A stretch of DNA of 64,000 nucleotides from Gemella morbillorum (GTDB lineage Bacteria; Bacillota; Bacilli; Staphylococcales; Gemellaceae): contig NZ_LS483440.1 of the NCBI RefSeq assembly GCF_900476045.1, positions 1,178,001 to 1,242,000 on the forward strand. The letters run 5' to 3'. A program made the position numbers and the translations under genes. The notes below the pieces were generated by a model. That model was not told the origin of the DNA, made no database searches, and saw only the letters and a list, made by a program, of their open reading frames with translations. Below, piece by piece: positions 57,148 to 64,000 of the stretch (positions within the stretch are counted from its first letter, which is position 1; each line of letters starts with the position of its first letter).

Positions 57148-59790
57148 ATGGTAAAAGAAAAAGTAGTAAATAATGATGCTGTACAAGAAGTAGATATACT
57201 AGTAAATAAAGCTCTAACTGCTTTAGATGAATTTAGAAAAATAGACGATCAAGAAAAAATTGATGCTATTGTTCAAGCAGCGGCTGTGGCTGCTGTAGAA
57301 GAACATGGACCTTTAGCTATTGCCGCTGTAGAAGAAACAGGGCGTGGTAATATAGAAGATAAAGCTATTAAAAATCTATACGCTGCTGAATATATTACAA
57401 ATAACCTTCGCGGCTTAAAAACAGTTGGTATTGTTGATAGAGACGAATCAGACGGTCTTATAGCGATTGCTGAGCCTGTCGGAGTTATCTGTGGGGTAGT
57501 GCCTACTACAAACCCTACATCAACTACAGTTTTTAAATCACTTATTGCTTTAAAAACTCGTAACCCTATTATTTTTAGCTTCCATCCATCTGCTAATGAA
57601 TGTTCTAAAAAAGCTGCACGCATAGTGAGAGACGCTGCTATTAAAGCTGGTGCTCCTGAAAACTGTATTCAATTCATTGAAAAACCTACTTTAGATGGAA
57701 CTAATGCTTTAATGAAACACCCTGGCGTTTCTACTATCCTTGCTACTGGTGGTGGCGCTATGGTTAAAGCGGCTTACTCATGTGGTAAACCTGCTCTTGG
57801 GGTTGGACCTGGTAACGTACCAGCTTATGTACATAAAGAAGCTAAATTAAAACAAGCTGTTAATGACATAGTTTTAGGTAAAGCATTTGATAATGGAATG
57901 ATTTGCGCGAGTGAACAAGCTGCAATCGTGGATAGAGAAATTTACGATGAATTTATCAAACTTATAAAATCACATCACGTTTACTTCGTTAACGCTGAAG
58001 AAAAAGCTAAATTAGAAAAATTATTATTCGGTGTGCAAGCTTACTCACAAGATGTTGAAACTGCAAAACTAAATTCTGTGATAGTTGGTAAATATGCTGA
58101 AGATATTGCAAAAATGGCAGGATTTGAAGTTCCAAAAGGTACTGTTATTCTAGCTGCAGAATGTAAAGAAGTAGGGGTTAATGAACCTCTTACTCGTGAA
58201 AAACTTTCACCAGTATTAGCTGTTCTTAAATCTACTAGTACAGAAGATGGTATTGAAAAATCTCGTCAAATGGTAGAATTTAACGGATTAGGGCACAGTG
58301 CGGCTATTCATACACAAGATGCAGATGTTGCTGAAGAATTCGGTAAAGTGGTTAGAGCTTGTCGTATTATCTGGAATTCTCCATCTTCATTCGGTGGTAT
58401 TGGAGATGTATATAATGCATTCATTCCATCACTTACATTAGGATGTGGTAGCTTCGGAGGAAACTCAGTTTCTGGAAACGTTAGTGCTGTAAACCTTCTA
58501 AATATAAAGTTAATCGGTCGAAGAAATAATAATTTACAATGGTATAAAATTCCACCTAAAATATATTTCGAACCAAATGCTATTAGATATTTAAGTGAAA
58601 TGGAGGGTTTAGAGAGGGTAATGATAGTAACTGATGAATCTATGGTTAAACTTGGATTCGCAGCACGTATTATCGATCAACTAAACCGTCGTACAAATAA
58701 AGTTCAATATGAGGTATTTGCTGGTGTTGAACCTAACCCAGATATCACAACTGTTCGTCGTGGTTTAGAAATAATGAATGCATTTAAACCAAATGCTATT
58801 GTTGCACTTGGTGGTGGTTCTGCTATGGACGCAGGTAAGATTATGTGGTTATTCTATGAAAGACCTGATGCAGACTTTAAAGAGTTAGTTCAAAAATTCA
58901 TGGATATCAGAAAACGTACTGTAAAATATCCTCATTTAGGTAATAAAGCTAAGTTTATCTGTGTAGCAACTACTTCAGGTACTGGTAGTGAAGTTACACC
59001 ATTTGCAGTTATTTCTGATAAAGAACATGGTAAAAAATATCCACTAGCAGACTATGCACTTACTCCACATGTTGCTATCGTTGATCCAAATATGGTTATG
59101 ACTGTACCAGCTCGTCCTACAGCTTCTACTGGTATGGACGTTCTTACTCACGCTACAGAGGCATACACTTCTATCTTAGCAAACGATTATACTGATGGTA
59201 TCGCTCTACAGGCAATAAAAATAGTATTTGAAAATCTTGAAAAATCTGTAAAAGAGTTTGACAAGACGGCTCGTGAGAAAATGCATAACGCTTCATGTTT
59301 AGCTGGTATGGCATTCGCAAATGCTTTCCTAGGTATTTGCCACTCTATGGCTCACAAAATTGGTGGTAAATTCCATACTATTCACGGTGAAACAAATGCT
59401 ACTTTACTTCCATATGTTATCCGTTACAATGGTACACGTCCTGGTAAAGTATCTATTTGGCCAAAATATGAACATTATCAAGCAGCTGAAAGATTCCAAG
59501 ATATTGCACGTATGTTAGGATTAAAAGCTGACACACCTGAAGAAGCTGTTGAATCATACGCACAAGCAGTATTCGAGCTTGGTAAACGTGTTGGTTGTCC
59601 TATGAGCTTCAAAGACCATGGAGTTGATTACGAAGCATTCAAAGCGGAACTTCGTCAACTTTCTCTAGATGCATATGAAGATCAATGTACTCCAGCAAAC
59701 CCTCGTCTTGCACTATTAAAAGATTTAGAAGGTATTATGGAAGCTGCATGGTTCGGATATGATAAGAAAAAATACGAAGAAAATAAATAA
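57148..59790 (+). CDS. adhE: Bifunctional acetaldehyde-CoA/alcohol dehydrogenase
   Basis: Converts acetyl-CoA to acetaldehyde and then ethanol, regenerating NAD+ in fermentation. The 880-aa fusion has an N-terminal aldehyde dehydrogenase domain (about 1-440) with catalytic Cys253 in GMICASEQAAI and the cofactor motif ATGGGAMV. The C-terminal iron-type alcohol dehydrogenase has GGGSAMDAGKIMW, TSGTGSEVTPFAVI and the metal-binding FLGICHSMAHKIGG and HGETNATLLPY. Length is typical. The strong ATG at 57148 follows GGGAGGAAATTATT. It uses the acetyl-CoA made by pflB. Base composition is higher in GC than neighbours, fitting high expression. Confidence 0.98.
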   Translation: MVKEKVVNNDAVQEVDILVNKALTALDEFRKIDDQEKIDAIVQAAAVAAVEEHGPLAIAAVEETGRGNIEDKAIKNLYAAEYITNNLRGLKTVGIVDRDESDGLIAIAEPVGVICGVVPTTNPTSTTVFKSLIALKTRNPIIFSFHPSANECSKKAARIVRDAAIKAGAPENCIQFIEKPTLDGTNALMKHPGVSTILATGGGAMVKAAYSCGKPALGVGPGNVPAYVHKEAKLKQAVNDIVLGKAFDNGMICASEQAAIVDREIYDEFIKLIKSHHVYFVNAEEKAKLEKLLFGVQAYSQDVETAKLNSVIVGKYAEDIAKMAGFEVPKGTVILAAECKEVGVNEPLTREKLSPVLAVLKSTSTEDGIEKSRQMVEFNGLGHSAAIHTQDADVAEEFGKVVRACRIIWNSPSSFGGIGDVYNAFIPSLTLGCGSFGGNSVSGNVSAVNLLNIKLIGRRNNNLQWYKIPPKIYFEPNAIRYLSEMEGLERVMIVTDESMVKLGFAARIIDQLNRRTNKVQYEVFAGVEPNPDITTVRRGLEIMNAFKPNAIVALGGGSAMDAGKIMWLFYERPDADFKELVQKFMDIRKRTVKYPHLGNKAKFICVATTSGTGSEVTPFAVISDKEHGKKYPLADYALTPHVAIVDPNMVMTVPARPTASTGMDVLTHATEAYTSILANDYTDGIALQAIKIVFENLEKSVKEFDKTAREKMHNASCLAGMAFANAFLGICHSMAHKIGGKFHTIHGETNATLLPYVIRYNGTRPGKVSIWPKYEHYQAAERFQDIARMLGLKADTPEEAVESYAQAVFELGKRVGCPMSFKDHGVDYEAFKAELRQLSLDAYEDQCTPANPRLALLKDLEGIMEAAWFGYDKKKYEENK

Positions 59791-59809
59791 TTAAAATCAA
59801 TATAATAGA

Positions 59810-59845
59810 GAAACCCTATTAGCACTTTCAAGTTAATAGGGTTTC
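59810..59845 (+). terminator. Terminator after adhE
   Basis: GAAACCCTATTA (59810-59821) pairs with TAATAGGGTTTC (59834-59845), then TTCATTTC, 20 bases after the adhE stop. Confidence 0.85.
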
Positions 59846-59873
59846 TTCATTTCAATTTAATATACATTAAAAT

Positions 59874-59929
59874 AAGATTGTAAAATTTAAGGATGATCTA
59901 ATTAGGATTATCCATAATTTTACAATCTT
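59874..59929 (-). terminator. Long hairpin ending pepT
   Basis: AAGATTGTAAAATT (59874-59887) and AATTTTACAATCTT (59916-59929) form outer arms, and GGATGATC/GATTATCC inner arms extend the stem. On the minus strand ATTTTAATG follows, so it terminates pepT transcripts. It is a 56-base, nearly fully paired structure. Confidence 0.8.
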
Positions 59930-59967
59930 ATCTGCTAATTATCGATCACACCAAGGTGTAATCTTTT

Positions 59968-61194
59968 CTACTTTTTTGCTAATTTGGCAATCTCCACAAT
60001 TACATCTGATGCTTTTTTCATGTGTTCTAAACAACTAAATTCATATTGTCCATGGAAATTTTCTCCACCAACAAAGATATTTGGTGTTGGAATGCCCATA
60101 TATGAAATTTTTGATCCATCTGTTCCTCCACGAATTGGAATAATTATAGGAACAACATCAGCATTTTTCATAGCTTGTTCTGCTATATCTACACAACGTT
60201 TATCTTCTTTAATAACGTCTCCCATATTGTAATATTGATCGTACATTTCATACTCTACAACATTGCCATACTTATCATTTATTTTTGCAGCTACTTCTTC
60301 TGCGAATTTTTTACAAGCTAAGAATTTCTCTTTATCATGATCACGGATAATATAAACCATTTCTGCATATTCAATACGAGCTTCCATATTGTGAAGCAGG
60401 AAAAATCCTTCATAATCTTCTGTATGTTCTGGTACTTCTTTTTCAGGGAATAGCATTGCTAACTCAGCTGCAATCATATTAGCATTTTTCATTTTTCCTT
60501 TAGCTGTTCCTGGATGTACACTCACACCCGTGATTTTATATGTAATTTGCGCAGCATTAAAACTTTCATATTGAAGTTCTCCAAGCACACTTCCATCCAT
60601 AGTGTAAGCATACTCTGTCCCAAATCCTTTAGCATCAAAATGATCAGCACCTCTCCCAATTTCTTCATCTGGTCCAAAAGCAATTCTTATGTCTCCATGT
60701 TCAATCTCAGGATGTTCACTTAAATATTTTACAGCTTCAACAATTTCTACAATCCCTGCTTTATCATCAGCACCTAATAAAGTTGTTCCATCTGTTGTAA
60801 CTAATGTCAAACCTTTGTAATTCTTAAGATTTGGAAACTCTTTTGTTGTCATAATAATATTTTTTTCTTTATTAAGAACTATATCTTCTCCATCATAATT
60901 TTCTACTACCTGTGGACTGATTCCTTCTACATTAAAATCAGCTGTATCAACATGAGAAATAAAACCGATTCTATCATAAGGTTTGTCCGTATTAGCTGGT
61001 AATGTAGCTGTTAAAAACCAATTTTCTTCATTAAGAACTATATCGCTTAGTTTAAGTTCTTCTAATTGTCCTTTTAACATTCTTAAAAAATCTTTTTGTT
61101 CTGGTGTCGATGGAAGAGTCTTACTATTGGCATCAGACCTAGACTTGAAATTAACATAACCTAAAAATCTCTCTAACATAGTTTCATATTTCAT
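59968..61194 (-). CDS. pepT: Peptidase T (tripeptide aminopeptidase)
   Basis: Zinc aminopeptidase of the M20B family that removes N-terminal residues from tripeptides in the cytoplasm. The 408-aa protein has HVDTADF, the catalytic GADDKAGIVEIVE, EEIGRGADHFD, the lid motif VSVHPGTAKGKMKNA and the C-terminal GENFHGQYEFSC. Both halves, including the lid, are intact, unlike the M20 gene at 6990. I start at the ATG at 61194 (MKYETMLERFLGY) with GAGGTGTAGAATA in front rather than five codons upstream. It is transcribed alone. Confidence 0.96.
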   Translation of the reverse strand: MKYETMLERFLGYVNFKSRSDANSKTLPSTPEQKDFLRMLKGQLEELKLSDIVLNEENWFLTATLPANTDKPYDRIGFISHVDTADFNVEGISPQVVENYDGEDIVLNKEKNIIMTTKEFPNLKNYKGLTLVTTDGTTLLGADDKAGIVEIVEAVKYLSEHPEIEHGDIRIAFGPDEEIGRGADHFDAKGFGTEYAYTMDGSVLGELQYESFNAAQITYKITGVSVHPGTAKGKMKNANMIAAELAMLFPEKEVPEHTEDYEGFFLLHNMEARIEYAEMVYIIRDHDKEKFLACKKFAEEVAAKINDKYGNVVEYEMYDQYYNMGDVIKEDKRCVDIAEQAMKNADVVPIIIPIRGGTDGSKISYMGIPTPNIFVGGENFHGQYEFSCLEHMKKASDVIVEIAKLAKK

Positions 61195-61435
61195 TATTCT
61201 ACACCTCATTTATTTGTTCTTTATTCTATTATAATATACTTTTTTACAAAATGTAAAGATTATAATTTTCTAATTTATATTTTTCTCTTAATATATTTAC
61301 TTTTATGTGATACAATTAATCATGTATTTCAAAAATCAAATTGATAATAATAAATTTATTATCTAATATACCATTATTATATTATAGTAAAAACTATTTG
61401 AAATAAAATTAAAATAAATAACAAGGAGAATACCT

Positions 61436-61936
61436 ATGCAAGAGGTTATTAACTATAAAGACACTAGAGTAGAAAATTTCCATACAATCTATCCTAATCA
61501 TATGAATAGGCATGATACATTATTTGGTGGCCAGACACTTTATTGGCTAGATGATGTTCAAGGATTAGTTATAAGAAGATATACTCACTTACCATTTTTT
61601 ACTGCAAGTATTGATACTTATCAATTCTTAGATGTTGTACATCGCCATGAGGCACTTATAATAGATAGTTATATTTCGAGAGTTGGGACCCGAAGTGTTG
61701 AAATTTTTGCTGAACTAAGTGCATTCAATCACGAAACAAGACAGACTCGTTTAGTAGGAATTTGTTTTTCTACTTTCGCCCTTAACAAAGAAACTGTTCT
61801 TGAAAATCCACTACCAAAAGTAGAATATACAGATGAAATTTCAAAATTTGTAAGTGGAACATATGCCGATAGACAAAGTGGAAAATTAACTGCTCGTGCT
61901 TTTTGTAAAGAATATTTAAAATACTATAATAAATAA
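61436..61936 (+). CDS. Acyl-CoA thioesterase (hotdog fold)
   Basis: A 166-aa cytoplasmic thioesterase of the YkhA/YciA type, which hydrolyses acyl-CoAs. The hotdog signature reads NHMNRHDTLFGGQTLYWLDDVQGLVIRRY with the catalytic-type Asp, then a FLDVVHRHEALIIDSYISRVGTRSVEIFAEL beta-sheet. Length and domain match the family. The ATG at 61436 follows AAGGAGAATACCT. Its upstream 226 bases are AT-rich and hold no gene. The preferred acyl chain cannot be told. Confidence 0.88.
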   Translation: MQEVINYKDTRVENFHTIYPNHMNRHDTLFGGQTLYWLDDVQGLVIRRYTHLPFFTASIDTYQFLDVVHRHEALIIDSYISRVGTRSVEIFAELSAFNHETRQTRLVGICFSTFALNKETVLENPLPKVEYTDEISKFVSGTYADRQSGKLTARAFCKEYLKYYNK

Positions 61937-61941
61937 CAAAA

Positions 61942-61977
61942 AAGTAAAGTACTTTCTAACATATAAGTACTTTACTT
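61942..61977. terminator. Bidirectional terminator after the thioesterase
   Basis: AAGTAAAGTACTT (61942-61954) and AAGTACTTTACTT (61965-61977) form a 13-bp stem, then CTTTTATATT, between convergent genes. Confidence 0.85.
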
Positions 61978-61989
61978 CTTTTATATTAA

Positions 61990-63711
61990 TTAGTCGATAG
62001 AATAAAGTAATTCTAAAACTTTTTCTTCAAATTTAACTAATTTCTCTTCTGCTATATCTTTATTTTCGTCTTTTACATAAATGTAAAGCTTAACTTTTGG
62101 TTCTGTTCCACTTGGACGTAATGTATACCAAGATTCATCTGCATAACTGAATTTAACAGCGTCTGTTTTTTCAATATCAATAGCTTTTTCTTCTCCAGTA
62201 GCTACTGTTTTTTCTTTTTGAGTTAGGTAATCAGTTACTGAAACTACCTCGCTTCCTGCAATCTCACGTGCAAAAATTTCACGATATTGTTCCATCATAC
62301 GTTTGATTCTTTGGGCTCCTGCAGCTCCTTCTAACACGATTGAGATAGTTTTATCCATGTAATATCCGTATTTTTCATAAAATGCATCTAATACATCCAC
62401 TAATGTTTTACCTTGTTTTTTATAGAACGCTGCTGCTTCTACTAATAACATAGCAATAGTAACACCATCTTTATCTCTTAAGAACGTTCCTACATTATAT
62501 CCAATACTTTCTTCGTATCCCATAACATAGTTTTTCTCACCTGTATTATCCCATTCATTAGGCAATGCACAAATATTTTTAAATCCTGTAAGAACATCAA
62601 TTACTTCTACTCCATATTCTCTACATAACGGTTCTACCATCTTAGAAGTAACGATAGATTTTACTAAAACAGGATTTTCTGGTAACTTCCCTTGCTTAGC
62701 TAAGTTTTCAATTACATATTGAACTAAAATAGCTCCAACTTGGTTACCATTAAATGATACCACTTCTCCGTTGTGAATAGCTTCCACCGCTAAACGGTCA
62801 CAGTCAGGGTCAGTTGCAATAAGAATTTCTGCATTAACTTTTTTGGCTAATCTTTCACTATATTCAAATGCTGCAGTATCTTCTGGGTTTGGATATTCGA
62901 TAGTTGGGAACGTTCCATCTGGATCTTTTTGTTCTGCAACGACATGAACATTTTCAAAGCCACGACGTGCAAGAACTGTAGTTACAGCCTTGTACCCAGC
63001 ACCATTAAGCGGTGTGTAAACTACTGAAATATTTTTATCTATATTCTCATCATTTATTGTACAGTTTAGAGATTCTTTATAAAATTCCTCGTCAACTTCT
63101 TCTCCAATATAAACTAATAATCCTTTTTCTAATGCTTCTTCTTCTGTTAATGTAACATATTCTTCGAAAATATCCATTGAATTAATATACTCAAGAACTT
63201 TATCACTTATATCAGATTTAATTTGAGAACCTTCTTGCCAATATACTTTATATCCATTATATTCTTTTGGATTGTGGCTTGCGGTAATATTAATTCCACT
63301 AGCAGTTCCTAAATAACGAACTGCAAATGACAATTCTGGAGTTGGACGTAAATCTTCAAATAAATATGCTTTAACTCCATTACTAGCCATTACTAATGCT
63401 GCCAATTTTGCAAATTCTTTTGAAAATAGACGTGGGTCATGTGCAATAGCTATACCTTTTTCTTGTAATCCATTGTCAATAATAGTTTGCGCTAAGGCTT
63501 TAGTTGCACGTGCAATAATAAAACGGTTCATTCTATTTGAACCCATTCCTACTTTACCACGAAGTCCTGCAGTTCCAAATTCTAATTCTTTATAAAATCT
63601 GTCTTCTTTTTCTGTTTCATCATTCTCTACAGCTTTTAGTTGAAGCTTTTCTTCTTCTGTCAAAGCTGGACTATTAAGCCATTTTTCATATAACTCTTGA
63701 TAATTAATCAT
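61990..63711 (-). CDS. pgcA: Phosphoglucomutase/phosphomannomutase (phospho-sugar mutase)
   Basis: Interconverts glucose-6-phosphate and glucose-1-phosphate, feeding cell-wall, polysaccharide and glycolipid synthesis. The 573-aa protein is the alpha-PGM PgcA type: catalytic phosphoserine Ser145 in TASHNPKEYNGYKVYW, metal loop ATDPDCDRLAVE, sugar loop GYEESIGYNVG and phosphate-binding loop RPSGTEPKVKLYIY. Length is typical. The ATG at 63711 follows AAAAGGAGCAGAAATT. It starts 24 bases after deoD, so both genes are likely co-transcribed, as with ribose-1-phosphate handling in nucleoside catabolism. Confidence 0.96.
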   Translation of the reverse strand: MINYQELYEKWLNSPALTEEEKLQLKAVENDETEKEDRFYKELEFGTAGLRGKVGMGSNRMNRFIIARATKALAQTIIDNGLQEKGIAIAHDPRLFSKEFAKLAALVMASNGVKAYLFEDLRPTPELSFAVRYLGTASGINITASHNPKEYNGYKVYWQEGSQIKSDISDKVLEYINSMDIFEEYVTLTEEEALEKGLLVYIGEEVDEEFYKESLNCTINDENIDKNISVVYTPLNGAGYKAVTTVLARRGFENVHVVAEQKDPDGTFPTIEYPNPEDTAAFEYSERLAKKVNAEILIATDPDCDRLAVEAIHNGEVVSFNGNQVGAILVQYVIENLAKQGKLPENPVLVKSIVTSKMVEPLCREYGVEVIDVLTGFKNICALPNEWDNTGEKNYVMGYEESIGYNVGTFLRDKDGVTIAMLLVEAAAFYKKQGKTLVDVLDAFYEKYGYYMDKTISIVLEGAAGAQRIKRMMEQYREIFAREIAGSEVVSVTDYLTQKEKTVATGEEKAIDIEKTDAVKFSYADESWYTLRPSGTEPKVKLYIYVKDENKDIAEEKLVKFEEKVLELLYSID

Positions 63712-63735
63712 AATTTCTGCTCCTTTTACATATTT

Positions 63736-64000
63736 TTACGCTAAGTTTAATGCGATTTCCATCATTTTAGTAAATGCTGTTTGCCTTTCTTCTGGTGTTG
63801 TTTCTTCTCCAGTAACTAATGAATCACTTACTGTTAAAATTGTTAATGCATTTACTCCTGCTGCTGTTGCATTCGCATACAATGCTGTACTTTCCATTTC
63901 AACTGCTAGTACACCCATTTTTATCCAGTTATTCATAGCTTCTTTATCAGCATTATAAAAAATCTCACTACATAAGATATTTCCTACATGTACCGGTTGT
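63736..64000 (-). CDS. deoD: Purine-nucleoside phosphorylase (DeoD), 5' end outside window
   Basis: The C-terminal ~88 residues of a hexameric purine-nucleoside phosphorylase, which cleaves purine nucleosides to base and ribose-1-phosphate. Visible are QPVHVGNILCSEIFYNADKE, the signature GVLAVEMESTALYANAT, and LTILTVSDSLVTGEETTPEERQ, ending KMMEIALNLA. The gene continues past position 64000, so its start and length cannot be given; an internal Met at 63936 is not the start. Upstream of pgcA by 24 bases. Confidence 0.93.
   Translation of the reverse strand, partial: QPVHVGNILCSEIFYNADKEAMNNWIKMGVLAVEMESTALYANATAAGVNALTILTVSDSLVTGEETTPEERQTAFTKMMEIALNLA

Overview
The window looks like chromosomal DNA of a low-GC, fermentative, host-associated Firmicute. 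The best fit is Gemella or a close relative (inference). Codon and base use are very AT-rich. The gene mix combines Bacillales traits (PyrR-controlled pyr operon, Zur-type operators, Rho, WhiA, pgcA, a T-box on serS) with lactic-coccus traits (pneumococcal-type histidine-triad protein, pflB/pflA, adhE, Trep_Strep/MptD-type ECF transporter). I see no rRNA or tRNA genes, CRISPR array, prophage, insertion sequence or plasmid genes. This is mostly ordinary chromosome with a few accessory islands.

Layout. 1-6.9 kb: pyrimidine operon on the minus strand (pyrR-pyrB-pyrC-carA-carB, carB running off the left edge), with two PyrR attenuators. 7-8.4 kb: an M20 amidohydrolase followed one base later by a tiny gene encoding what looks like a free-standing M20 lid domain. 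8.4-11.2 kb: minus-strand UDG-like, ICMT-like, rlmD and a 51-aa gene. 11.4-13.9 kb: cardiolipin synthase and the PrsA foldase. 14-17.2 kb: pyruvate formate-lyase activase and pyruvate formate-lyase. 17.6-19.7 kb: msrB, a patatin-like lipase and an NAD-binding protein. 19.8-23.7 kb: an ABC-2 exporter with a NarL-type two-component system and a small membrane protein (LnrJKLMN/YvfRSTU-like), with a palindromic operator candidate in front. 23.7-30.5 kb, minus strand: YjbR-domain protein, Gfo/Idh oxidoreductase, DedA, rho, an EamA transporter broken by one amber codon, and two degenerate enzyme relatives (a MenF-like and a NagB-like protein). 30.7-41 kb: addA, a metallophosphoesterase, pepF, a GNAT, and a rhodanese/Na+ symporter/phosphoesterase operon. 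41.3-45.5 kb: the histidine-triad zinc protein behind two Zur-like boxes, then T-box-controlled serS. 45.5-52 kb: gltS, Nudix, whiA, and an ECF transporter operon led by thiol peroxidase. 52-56.3 kb: a coiled-coil membrane protein with 87-bp tandem repeats, and metG. 57-64 kb: adhE, pepT, a hotdog thioesterase, pgcA and the 3' end of deoD.

Metabolic picture. pflB/pflA plus adhE give formate, acetyl-CoA and ethanol from pyruvate under low oxygen. The pyr genes give de novo UMP synthesis under PyrR control. pepF, pepT and the M20 enzyme serve peptide and amino-acid use. tpx and msrB protect against oxidants. Cardiolipin synthase, PrsA and the exporter/two-component set maintain the envelope. 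The most novel-looking items are the split M20 lid gene pair (6990-8430) and the two pseudoenzyme-like genes at 28362-30529. Everything here was read by eye; no database search or folding program was run.
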